Source: Myxococcales bacterium
Lineage (GTDB): Bacteria; Lernaellota; Lernaellaia; Lernaellales; Lernaellaceae
NCBI GenBank assembly: GCA_012517325.1
Contig: JAAYVF010000047.1
Span: 1 to 62,383, forward strand
Reading direction: 5' to 3'
Length of the DNA stretch: 62,383 nt
Part shown: piece by piece, positions 44,312 through 52,346 of the stretch
Position numbering within the stretch: the first letter of the stretch is position 1
Layout of the letters: the number at the start of each line of letters is the position of its first letter
Made by a program: the position numbers and the translations under genes
The notes under the pieces: generated by a model
The model's database searches: none
Told to the model about the DNA's origin: nothing
What the model saw: only the letters and a program-made list of their open reading frames with translations

Positions 44312-44809
44312 ATGATCAAAAAGAAAATCTGCCTCCTGGGCGCGTTTGCCGTCGGTAAAACCAGCCTGATCGAACGGTACGTTCAAAGCGTCTTTTCCGA
44401 CAAATATCACGCGACGGTCGGCGTGAAAGTCGATAAAAAAGAGATCCGGGTCGCCGATCAGGAGGTGACTCTGTTGATTTGGGATGTCCAGGGAGAGGAC
44501 GAGATCCAGAAAATCAATGCGAATTATCTGCGCGGATCCGCCGGATTTTTTCTGGTGGTGGACGGTACCCGGCGGGAGACGGTCGAGGTGGCGCTGGAAA
44601 TCGCCCAACGGACGGTTGACGCGGTGGGCGAAATCCCGCTGGTGGTGCTGCTGAACAAGACCGATTTGGAAGACGAATGGGAATTGGGGGCGGATGAGAT
44701 GGAAAAGTTGTCCGCGCGCGGCTGGCTGATCGCGAGGACCAGCGCCAAATCCGGTCTGGGCGTGGAAGAAGCGTTTCAACACCTGGTCGTGAAAATTCTA
44801 TCATCCTGA
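44312..44809 (+). CDS. Ras/Rab-like small GTPase
   Basis: 165 residues, a single G domain: G1 GAFAVGKTS (10-18), G2 Thr in HATVGVKV, G3 WDVQGED (57-63), G4 NKTD (115-118) and G5 TSAKSG. In G3 the position of Ras Gln61 is Glu, and Gln sits one place before the conserved Gly, so intrinsic GTP hydrolysis may work differently from Ras. No membrane anchor. It is sandwiched between an OmpA-domain membrane protein and a sigma-54 activator, suggesting a switch between wall status and transcription; that link is inference. Weak ribosome site. Confidence 0.9.
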   Translation: MIKKKICLLGAFAVGKTSLIERYVQSVFSDKYHATVGVKVDKKEIRVADQEVTLLIWDVQGEDEIQKINANYLRGSAGFFLVVDGTRRETVEVALEIAQRTVDAVGEIPLVVLLNKTDLEDEWELGADEMEKLSARGWLIARTSAKSGLGVEEAFQHLVVKILSS

Positions 44810-44858
44810 CACGCGGAGCGTAAAAATTTCCAACTTCAACGGTCATAACCTGACGGAT

Positions 44859-46565
44859 TTGCCGGGCGAAATCCTGGCGTACTTGGATCAGATCCTCTCC
44901 GAAAGCCGACCGATCGCGTTTTTGCGGATCGATCCCGAAGGCTTGCCGCTGCATTGCGGCGGGGACTGCCGGCACTTCGGCCTGGACTCGTTGCGCGAGG
45001 CGATCCGGGTGGACGACCAGCTCGATTTTCTGTTCGGCCTGTTGCCGCTGCCGGATGAAAGGCTGGTTCTGCCGCTGGTGCGGATGGCGAACGGTTCGAT
45101 CGCGGAAGTCCATCTGGTCCGGGACGACGCCGCGGGCGACTGGATCCTTTTGATCGATGCCGGCGCCCATGCCAGAGAGCACCTGAGGATGCAGCAATAC
45201 GCGGACGACTTGAACCTCCTGCGCAAGCAGCAAGAGCGGCTGCTGGCTCGCATCGAAAAGAACAACCAGGACCTGCAGACCATTTTCAATCAGATGCGGC
45301 TGATCACCGCCATCGTCGAGGGCGACGGCCGCGTTTCGTTCATCAGCGAAACCGGTCAGCAATGGTTGCAGCGCGACGCCGCGCAGATCATCGGTTTGCC
45401 CTGGGAAGAGGTGCTGCCGTTTGCGGAGCAGGATCAGGACCGGATCCGGAATTTATTTTCCTTGCCGGCCGGCCAGCGCGAAAAACTTCACCTGCACGGG
45501 CAGACCGAGCCGGGACGGCACTTTTGGATCGAACTCGACCTGCAAGACGATCCGCGCGACGCGAATAGAAAAATCATCCATCTCTACGACTGGACGGAAA
45601 TTCACGATCTGCGCCGCCAGCTCGACGAAAAGGTCCGGTTTCAGGGACTGATCGGAAAAAGCAAACAGATGGAACAAGTCTTCGACCTCATCCAGGAAGT
45701 GGCGGCGGTCGATTCCACTGTATTGATCGAGGGCGAAACGGGATCCGGCAAGGAACTGGTCGCGCGGGCGATTCATCATTCGAGCCTGCGCAAGGACAAG
45801 CCGTTTATTGCCGTCAACTGCGCCGGTCTGGTCGACTCGTTGATCGACAGCCAGCTCTTCGGACACAAAAAGGGCGCCTTCACCGGGGCGATCACCGACC
45901 AGATGGGCGTGTTCGAGGCCGCGGACCAGGGGACGCTGTTTCTCGATGAAATCAGCGACATTCCGCCCAACGTGCAAACCCGGATTTTACGGGCGCTGGA
46001 ACAGCGGGAAATCACCCGCATCGGCGAAACGAAAATCCGCCAGGTCAATGTCCGCATCCTGGCTGCCACCAACAAAGACCTGAACCTGGAGGTCGAGAAG
46101 GGGAATTTCCGGTCGGACTTGCTGTACCGCATCCGCGTGGCGCGGATCACGATTCCCCCGTTACGCGATCGCGGTTCGGATATTCCGTTGTTGGCCGACG
46201 TGTTTCTGAAAGACGCCGGCGCTTCAGCCGGCAAGGAAATCGACGGCTTCAGCAGCGAGGCCATGCGCATCCTGTGCGAGCATCAATGGCCGGGAAATGT
46301 CCGCGAATTGCGCAATGCCATCGAATACGCCGTGATTTGTTGCAAGGGGCCGGTCATTCAGGCCAGGAACCTGCCGCCGGAAATATCGGAATCCTCCGTT
46401 CACCACAAGGTCGACGGCTTGCTCCGGGATTTGGATGAAAAGGAACGGATCATCGTCGCCCTGCAAAAGACGCGCGACAACCGCAAAGCCGCCGCGAAAC
46501 TGTTGGGCATCAGCCGGGCCACTTTGTATCGTTACCTGGAAAAGTACGGTCTTTCCGCCAAGTAG
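44859..46565 (+). CDS. Sigma-54-dependent activator with PAS and N-terminal kinase-like sensor domain
   Basis: 568 residues if started at TTG 44859. An ATT at 44826, seven bases after GGAG and in frame, is an alternative, so the start is uncertain. N-terminal about 110 residues: a sensor-like domain with the same layout as the N terminus of the histidine kinase at 46799 (LPGEILAYLDQIL..., GGDCRHFGLD). A coiled segment and PAS-like domain follow (about 130-255), then the AAA+ core: GETGSGKE (292-299), GAFTGA (339-344), GTLFLDE and WPGNVREL. A Fis-type helix-turn-helix lies at the end (KAAAKLLGISRATLYRYLEK). There is no receiver domain, so control is probably by ligand or partner. Confidence 0.9.
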   Translation: MPGEILAYLDQILSESRPIAFLRIDPEGLPLHCGGDCRHFGLDSLREAIRVDDQLDFLFGLLPLPDERLVLPLVRMANGSIAEVHLVRDDAAGDWILLIDAGAHAREHLRMQQYADDLNLLRKQQERLLARIEKNNQDLQTIFNQMRLITAIVEGDGRVSFISETGQQWLQRDAAQIIGLPWEEVLPFAEQDQDRIRNLFSLPAGQREKLHLHGQTEPGRHFWIELDLQDDPRDANRKIIHLYDWTEIHDLRRQLDEKVRFQGLIGKSKQMEQVFDLIQEVAAVDSTVLIEGETGSGKELVARAIHHSSLRKDKPFIAVNCAGLVDSLIDSQLFGHKKGAFTGAITDQMGVFEAADQGTLFLDEISDIPPNVQTRILRALEQREITRIGETKIRQVNVRILAATNKDLNLEVEKGNFRSDLLYRIRVARITIPPLRDRGSDIPLLADVFLKDAGASAGKEIDGFSSEAMRILCEHQWPGNVRELRNAIEYAVICCKGPVIQARNLPPEISESSVHHKVDGLLRDLDEKERIIVALQKTRDNRKAAAKLLGISRATLYRYLEKYGLSAK

Positions 46566-46593
46566 AGATTTTCCCAGTCGGTTGGTCACCATA

Positions 46594-46637
46594 AGACACG
46601 ATATAAGACACCATTGAGACACCCGTGACAGGCTGTC
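46594..46637 (+). promoter_or_regulatory. Candidate upstream activator sites (GACA repeats)
   Basis: AGACAC at 46594-46599, 46606-46611 and 46617-46622 (one per helical turn) and the dyad GACAGGCTGTC at 46627-46637. They lie about 80-125 bases upstream of the -24/-12 element, where enhancer-binding proteins bind, and just after the gene of such an activator. Confidence 0.5.
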
Positions 46638-46717
46638 CCAGGTTCGCCTTTCGGCCGAAAACGGTTCATCTATTTGATTTAATTGTGAATTTTATTTCAT
46701 TTCTCGATACACCGATT

Positions 46718-46733
46718 TGGCATGCGCCATGCT
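46718..46733 (+). promoter_or_regulatory. Candidate sigma-54 (-24/-12) promoter
   Basis: TGGCATGCGCCATGCT matches the sigma-54 consensus TGGCACG-N4-TTGCT with two mismatches and the exact GG-N10-GC spacing. It is 66 bases before the kinase ATG at 46799, leaving a leader of about 55 bases. The region between activator and kinase genes is otherwise non-coding. Confidence 0.65.
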
Positions 46734-46798
46734 TTTTAGGGAAAATGAAGCGATTCTTTCGGTTTGCGATCGAACCAGGCTCGAAAAAAGAGGAAATA

Positions 46799-47977
46799 AT
46801 GGATAGAATGCCGGAACTTATTTCTGATTATCTCTTAGATATAGTTTTGAGAGATCTCACTCCGGCCTATTTCCAGATCGATGAAAAAAAACGGCTCCTT
46901 TCCTGGGGGGGCGATCTTGGAAAATTTGGAATCGACCCGGATCATCACGTGTCGCTAAGCATCGGTGAGCCGATTATCGATCTGCTGCCCTTTCTGGAAG
47001 GAGCGTTTCCGGCGGCCGGCGAGACGATTTGCCTACCGTCGGTGGAATTAACCTCGGAACGTTTTGCCGACGTCCATCTCATTTCGGGAGAGACCGGATA
47101 TCGTATCCTGCTTCTCGATTCGACGACCGTGACCACTCAACAAAAAGCCCTACGTGAAAAGATCAATGCCTTGCGACTGTCCAACGCGCAGAACGCGCGG
47201 CTGATGAAAAAATTGAATTTTGTCAATAACTTATTAGTGGACTCGATGAAGCAGGTCCAAGCGAAAAATAAGGTTTTGCGAGAAATCGCCCAGAAGCGGG
47301 AAGAATTTTTCAGCTCGGTGCTGCATGACATCCGTTCGCCGCTCTCCTCGGTCCAGATGTTCATGGATGGAATGAAATTGGGCGTTCTGGGCGAACTGAG
47401 CGAAAAGCAGAAAAAGTTGTTGGATCGGTTGGCTGAGGCGCTAAAGAAGCAAATGTCCCAGATCAACGAAATGGTCGTCTCCGTCCAGTACGATGTCGAT
47501 GATCTACGCTTGGATCGACAAACGGCGAACCTGAGTGAGTTTCTGCAGGAAATCTTTGTTGAGTTCAAACCGATCGCCCGGAAGAAAAACGTGGATCTCT
47601 TTCTGATGGAAACCGACGATCTTCCCGCCGTGCAATTCAATAAAAATAAAATCCGACGAGTACTTGAAAATTACCTCACAAACGCGATAAAATTTACTCC
47701 TGAGGGAGGAAAGGTTATTTTATTCGCAAGCTTTATCGCCGAGGAGGCGGCGATCAAGGTGTCGGTGCGTGACACGGGCGTGGGAATCGACGCGGCAGAC
47801 ATCCCGAAATTATTTCAAAAATATCAACGCGCGAACAACAAGCCCACTGGTGACGAACCGAGTTGCGGGCTTGGCTTGTATATTTGCCGGCGCATCGTCG
47901 AAGCGCACGGCGGCAAGACTGAAGTTCAAAGCCAGATCAATAACGGCAGTACTTTTTCTTTCACCTTGCCGGTCTGA
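46799..47977 (+). CDS. Soluble sensor histidine kinase
   Basis: 392 residues from the ATG at 46799 (AGAGGAAATA upstream). The N-terminal about 115 residues share the sensor layout of the adjacent activator ([26 protein letters not shown]). A coiled coil leads to HisKA with the phospho-acceptor His in [11 protein letters not shown] (about H176) and a HATPase domain: N-box [11 protein letters not shown]1 RDTGVGID, G2 [16 protein letters not shown]. No transmembrane helix, so the signal is cytoplasmic or comes through a partner. The neighbouring activator has no receiver domain, so its phosphorylation target is elsewhere or unconventional. aqpZ starts 42 bases downstream. Confidence 0.9.
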   Translation: MDRMPELISDYLLDIVLRDLTPAYFQIDEKKRLLSWGGDLGKFGIDPDHHVSLSIGEPIIDLLPFLEGAFPAAGETICLPSVELTSERFADVHLISGETGYRILLLDSTTVTTQQKALREKINALRLSNAQNARLMKKLNFVNNLLVDSMKQVQAKNKVLREIAQKREEFFSSVLHDIRSPLSSVQMFMDGMKLGVLGELSEKQKKLLDRLAEALKKQMSQINEMVVSVQYDVDDLRLDRQTANLSEFLQEIFVEFKPIARKKNVDLFLMETDDLPAVQFNKNKIRRVLENYLTNAIKFTPEGGKVILFASFIAEEAAIKVSVRDTGVGIDAADIPKLFQKYQRANNKPTGDEPSCGLGLYICRRIVEAHGGKTEVQSQINNGSTFSFTLPV

Positions 47978-48019
47978 AAAAACCGGCCGGTACGTAAATG
48001 GGAGAAAAGGAGAAAAATT

Positions 48020-48718
48020 ATGTCCTTGAATAAACGCGCTCTGGCCGAGATGATCGGCACCTTTTGGCTGGTTTTCGGCGGTTGCGGCAGCGCCGTGCTG
48101 GCAGCGGCGTTTCCGGGAGTCGGGATCGGTTTCCTGGGCGTCGCGCTCGCCTTCGGTCTGACCGTGCTGACGATGGCCTACGCGATCGGCCACATTTCGG
48201 GTTGCCACCTGAATCCGGCGGTGACGGTCGGGTTGATCGTTGGCAAGCGTTTCCCGCTGAAGGAAGCGCCACACTACGTGATTGCCCAGGTCATCGGGGG
48301 GATTCTTGGCGCGGGGGTCCTCTATTTGATCGCCAGCGGCAAAGCGGACTTTTCGCTCGCCGGGGGTTTCGCCGCCAATGGTTTCGGCGAGCATTCTCCC
48401 GGCGGTTACAACCTGCCGGCCGCGCTGGTGGCCGAGATCGTGCTGACCTTCATGTTTCTGATGGTCATTCTCGGTGCGACCGATCCGCGCGCTCCCCAAG
48501 GATTCGCCCCGCTTGCCATCGGCCTGGCGCTGACCTTGATTCATCTGATCGGCATTCCCGTCACCAACTTGTCGGTGAATCCGGCGCGGAGCACCGGCCC
48601 GGCCGTGTTCGTCGGCGGGTGGGCGCTGGCCCAGCTTTGGCTCTTCTGGGTCGCGCCGATCGCCGGCGCGGCGTTGGCCGGGATCGTGTATCCGCTGATT
48701 GGGAAAAACAAAGAATAG
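48020..48718 (+). CDS. aqpZ: Aquaporin Z
   Basis: 232 residues, AAAAGGAG upstream. Six membrane helices and the two pore NPA motifs, HLNPAVTVG (about 63-71) and [11 protein letters not shown] (about 184-194), with Arg after the second NPA as in water channels. Phe at the first selectivity position (LAFGLTV) and the overall length match AqpZ rather than the glycerol facilitator. It passes water across the inner membrane. It is probably co-transcribed with the histidine kinase 42 bases upstream. Confidence 0.95.
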   Translation: MSLNKRALAEMIGTFWLVFGGCGSAVLAAAFPGVGIGFLGVALAFGLTVLTMAYAIGHISGCHLNPAVTVGLIVGKRFPLKEAPHYVIAQVIGGILGAGVLYLIASGKADFSLAGGFAANGFGEHSPGGYNLPAALVAEIVLTFMFLMVILGATDPRAPQGFAPLAIGLALTLIHLIGIPVTNLSVNPARSTGPAVFVGGWALAQLWLFWVAPIAGAALAGIVYPLIGKNKE

Positions 48719-48794
48719 TTTGCTACGGCAAATTAGTGATTAAGAATAAGCGAGGGATTCCAAGCAGGTCATTAACCAAGAAAGGAAATTAATA

Positions 48795-50588
48795 ATGAAA
48801 AGAACACTGTTTGTGGCGCTAGCGGTCGCACTTTTGCTTACCGCCGCGGCCTTTGCGGAGGACACCGCGATTCTCACCGACGACAAGGGATTCAACCTGG
48901 CGCACTTCCGTCCCAATATTTTCGGCGGCCATTACCTGGCCATCGAGGATTCGGCGGCGCTGTGCCCCTGGACCATCGGCGGCGGGCTCTACTACGAATA
49001 CGTCAACAAGCCGTTTTCCTATTACAAAGACAGCGGCACGGGCACGGAAACGGAACTGGATTATATCGGCCACTATCAGGGCATCCACGGCGTGCTGGCC
49101 TTCGGTTTGTGGGAATGGATGAGCCTGGGCGCGACCGTGCCGTACTACATGGCCCGGATGCGTCCGGTCGAGGATTTCAGCCTGGCCGATCCACCGGCCA
49201 CTTTGCCGGAATTGTCGAACGAGAGTTTTCTCGGTGACGTGAAAGCCGAAATAAAATTCATGCCGCTCGATGCGAAGGAGCACGTTTTCGGCATCGCCAT
49301 CGCGCCGTACGTCAACTTCCCGACCGCCCCGAAAGACAGCCTGTTCGGCGAGGGCCGCACCACGGGCGGCGGCAACTTGATCCTGGGTGTCGACACGAAA
49401 TACATCAACTTCATGGCCAACGGCGGGTATCTCTACCGCGGCAAGGGCGAATTGATGACCGCGGAAATGGGCGACGCCATCACCTTCGGCGCCGGCATCG
49501 GCAATGCCTATGACAGCGGCTTCGAATGGTCGATCGAGGGCTTCGGCTCTTACTATTTCATGGACGACGAAAACGACATCCTGAAAAACAACGTCCCGGT
49601 GGAAGTCCTGGCCACGCTGCGCTATCGCTTCGGCGCCAATGGTCCGCGGATCGTCGCCGGCGGCGGCACGGGCCTTTCGGGCGGCCCCGGCGCCGGCCAG
49701 TACCGCGTGGTCGGCGGCATCGATTACTTCTGCCACAATTGCGGCCCCGAAACGGGCGTCCTGACCATCAAAACGGTCGACCAGAACAACAAGCCGCTCG
49801 CGGCCACCCTGTCGATCGTCGCCCCCGACGGTAAGAGCCAGACCGTCGCCTCCACCGGCGAATGGAACTCGGAATTCGTCGTCGGCGATTACAGCGCGAG
49901 CGCCTCGCGCGAAGGGTTCCAGGGCGATAAGCGGTCCGCTTCGCTGTCCGCCGACGGCGCGGTGATCACGCTGATGCTCAAGGAGATCGTCAAGCCGAAA
50001 TCGCCCACCACCGTTTCGCTTTCGCTGCTCGACAAATGCAGCAACAAACCGGTGAAGGCGGCCGTTGTGCTGAAAGACGGCGCGGGCAAGGAAACCGCCA
50101 TCGCGGTCGGTGAAAACGGTTACCAGGGCGCGCTGGCGGCGGGAACCTACCAGGTCACGATCTCGGCGGACGGCTATCAGCCGAAGACCGACTCGGTCAC
50201 CCTCGTCGCGGAGAAAGACACGCCCCTCAAGGTCGCGTTGATCAAAAAAATCGAGTTGAAAGGCACGATCTTCTTCGCGGTCGCCAGCGACAAGATCCTG
50301 GCGAAGTCGTTCCCGGTGATCGACGACGCCGCCGAACAGATCAAGGGTCTCTGCCAATATTCCAAGATTCGCCTCGAAGGGTACACCTCCTCGGAAGGCA
50401 AGCTGGAAATGAACAACGAGCTGTCGAAGAAGCGCGCCGCGGCCGTGAAAGCCTATCTGGTAAAGAAAGGCATTCCGGCCGACAAGTTGGAATCCGAAGG
50501 CTACGGCCCGAAGAACCCCATCGCGCCGAATGACACCGAAGCGAATCGCGCGAAGAACCGTCGCGTCGAGTTCATCATCGTCGAATAA
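48795..50588 (+). CDS. Outer-membrane barrel protein with two carboxypeptidase-like Ig repeats and OmpA domain
   Basis: 597 residues; the signal peptide ends AFA. Residues about 25-310 form a beta-barrel with alternating strands (FRPNIFGGHYLAIEDSAAL ... NGPRIVAGGGTGLSG). Two Ig-like carboxypeptidase-regulatory repeats follow (GVLTIKTVDQNNKPLAATLS; TVSLSLLDKCSNKPVKAAVVL). The C-terminal OmpA domain has IFFAVASDKILAKSFPVIDD, EGYTSSEGKLEMNNELSKKRAAAV and NRRVEFIIVE. It ties the outer membrane to peptidoglycan. The barrel is homologous to the stand-alone protein at 54630. A 16-bp perfect hairpin follows the stop. Confidence 0.87.
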   Translation: MKRTLFVALAVALLLTAAAFAEDTAILTDDKGFNLAHFRPNIFGGHYLAIEDSAALCPWTIGGGLYYEYVNKPFSYYKDSGTGTETELDYIGHYQGIHGVLAFGLWEWMSLGATVPYYMARMRPVEDFSLADPPATLPELSNESFLGDVKAEIKFMPLDAKEHVFGIAIAPYVNFPTAPKDSLFGEGRTTGGGNLILGVDTKYINFMANGGYLYRGKGELMTAEMGDAITFGAGIGNAYDSGFEWSIEGFGSYYFMDDENDILKNNVPVEVLATLRYRFGANGPRIVAGGGTGLSGGPGAGQYRVVGGIDYFCHNCGPETGVLTIKTVDQNNKPLAATLSIVAPDGKSQTVASTGEWNSEFVVGDYSASASREGFQGDKRSASLSADGAVITLMLKEIVKPKSPTTVSLSLLDKCSNKPVKAAVVLKDGAGKETAIAVGENGYQGALAAGTYQVTISADGYQPKTDSVTLVAEKDTPLKVALIKKIELKGTIFFAVASDKILAKSFPVIDDAAEQIKGLCQYSKIRLEGYTSSEGKLEMNNELSKKRAAAVKAYLVKKGIPADKLESEGYGPKNPIAPNDTEANRAKNRRVEFIIVE

Positions 50589-50607
50589 AAGGGTCGGTCG
50601 GCTAACG

Positions 50608-50647
50608 GAATCTTGCCCTTCCCAAACCAATGGGAAGGGCAAGATTC
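50608..50647. terminator. Perfect 16-bp hairpin after the OmpA gene
   Basis: GAATCTTGCCCTTCCC (50608-50623), loop AAACCAAT, GGGAAGGGCAAGATTC (50632-50647). No T-tract follows, so it may act in RNA processing or stability rather than as a classic terminator. Confidence 0.6.
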
Positions 50648-50734
50648 TACCCTTGAAAGGGGGGATGTTCGCGATCAAGAAAAAAACGTTTCCTTGAAAA
50701 AATCAAGCATCAGCAGAACAGAAAGGCAAAGAAA

Positions 50735-51577
50735 ATGAACACCAGTTTTCGTCACGTCCTATCGGCGACAGTGGTCTTTGCGGCCATGTCGGTCATCGCG
50801 ATGATGATCTCCTGCGGGGGCGGCGACGATGACGACGATAACGCCGTTGCGCCGTTTTCGCTGTACCTGATCGATGCGCCGGTAACCGACGCCGATGAAA
50901 TCAACCTGACTATCAATGCCGTTGCGGTGAATGGCCCGGAAGGTTGGACCGATCTGGCCGTCACGCCGGAACGCTACAACCTCCTGGAACTGATGAACAA
51001 CGCCGGAGTGGTGTTGGCCGAACAGGATTTACCCGCGGGCGATTACGGCGAAATCCGGCTGGTAATCGAATGCGAAGGTGACGAAGCGCCCGAGATCGTG
51101 ATCGCGGGTGAGAGTTATCCGCTCCAGGTACCGAGCGGTTGCACCAGCGGTTTCAAACTGAAGGGCGAGTTTTCGTTGGTCGCGGGTCAGGAAACCATGC
51201 TGATCATGGATTTCGACATGACGAAGTCCGTGCATGAAACCGGCAACGGCAAGTACCTGCTGAAACCGGTGGTCCGGTTCGTGCAGGCGGACGCTGCCGG
51301 CAATCTCATCGGCCTGGTGACGCCGGTCGTGCCGCGTACCGTCGTTTACGCCTTCGAAGCCGGCGCCTTCACCGGCGATAATTTCGACGACGCCGTCAAC
51401 TCGACGATCATTCGCGATGACGGCACCTTTACGATTGCGGCCTTGCCGGCCGGCTCCTACGATGTGGTCGTGGTGGCCGCCGGTTACGAAATCGCCGTTT
51501 ATGTCGAGGATGTCGTCATCGAGGCCGGAACCGACCGGACGCTGGAAAATCCCATCGAGCTGACGCCGGAATCGTAA
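50735..51577 (+). CDS. DUF4382 lipoprotein with short N-terminal Asp run
   Basis: 280 residues; AGAAAGG lies upstream of the ATG. The lipobox ends MISC (Cys 27) and is followed by GGGDDDDDN, the shortest acidic linker in the group. The main domain matches DUF4382 (FSLYLIDAPVTDADEINLTINAVAV, NLLELMNN, LPAGDYGEIRLVI, LKGEFSLVAGQE). The last about 80 residues are a carboxypeptidase-like repeat (FTIAALPAGSYDVVVVAAGY). Function unknown; probably at the inner face of the outer membrane or the cell surface. Confidence 0.82.
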   Translation: MNTSFRHVLSATVVFAAMSVIAMMISCGGGDDDDDNAVAPFSLYLIDAPVTDADEINLTINAVAVNGPEGWTDLAVTPERYNLLELMNNAGVVLAEQDLPAGDYGEIRLVIECEGDEAPEIVIAGESYPLQVPSGCTSGFKLKGEFSLVAGQETMLIMDFDMTKSVHETGNGKYLLKPVVRFVQADAAGNLIGLVTPVVPRTVVYAFEAGAFTGDNFDDAVNSTIIRDDGTFTIAALPAGSYDVVVVAAGYEIAVYVEDVVIEAGTDRTLENPIELTPES

Positions 51578-51674
51578 AAACCGGCGCGGATGCTTCTGAT
51601 GCGGATCGGCCGGGAAAGTTCGCGGGGAAGTTCTTTCCCGGCCGCGATTGTCTTAACCCGAAAGGAGAAACGCC

Positions 51675-52256
51675 ATGCCCAATCGTGCTTTCCGGATGAT
51701 CGCCCTGATTCTGGTGTTCACCGTGCTGATTTTTTCCTTCGCTTCCTGCGCGGGCAAGTTTTCGCTGACCCATAAATTACTGAACTGGAATCTGAGCCTG
51801 AACAAATGGCTCGGCAGTTTCCTCTTGTTCGTGTTCATCATCTTGCCGGTCTACGGTATTTGCCTGTTGATCGACTGGGTGATCCTCAACGTCATCGAAT
51901 TCTATTCGGGCAACAATCCGGTCGCCGCCAACTCCCCGCCGGCGACCAAGACGGCCGTCATCGACGGGCGGCAGGTCTCGCTGACGATGTATCCCGGAAA
52001 GGGCGTCAACCTCGATCTGGCGACGGAAGAAACCGACGGCAGTGTCCGGCTGATGATGGTGCGGACCACCGAAAACGGCGTCGAAGCCAAGCTGATCGAA
52101 AACGGCAAGGAATCGCTCATCACCGCCCGGCCCGGCGCCGACGGCGACGTCGTGCGCTGCGTCGAAAGCCAATGCCGGTCCATCGACCGGGAAGAACAAA
52201 GCGCCATGCTGGAGGAAGTCGAGGGCCTGGATCGTTTACTGGCCGAGGCCCATTAA
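51675..52256 (+). CDS. DUF3332 membrane lipoprotein
   Basis: 193 residues, AAAGGAG upstream. N-terminal helix with a possible lipobox (FSFASC, Cys about 25), then the DUF3332 signature GKFSLTHKLLNWNLSLNKWLG and a second helix (FLLFVFIILPVYGICLLIDWVILNVIEFYSGNNP). A soluble C-terminal domain of about 110 residues follows. Family of unknown function, often solitary. Here it sits between two other envelope genes on the same strand. Confidence 0.83.
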   Translation: MPNRAFRMIALILVFTVLIFSFASCAGKFSLTHKLLNWNLSLNKWLGSFLLFVFIILPVYGICLLIDWVILNVIEFYSGNNPVAANSPPATKTAVIDGRQVSLTMYPGKGVNLDLATEETDGSVRLMMVRTTENGVEAKLIENGKESLITARPGADGDVVRCVESQCRSIDREEQSAMLEEVEGLDRLLAEAH

Positions 52257-52346
52257 TAGTACGGTCCGGTCGGAGCGATTGAAAGTTTCGGAACGCGAAG
52301 ACGCCGATTTCGCGGGAAATCGGCCGTTTCATCGCCGGGAGGTTTC

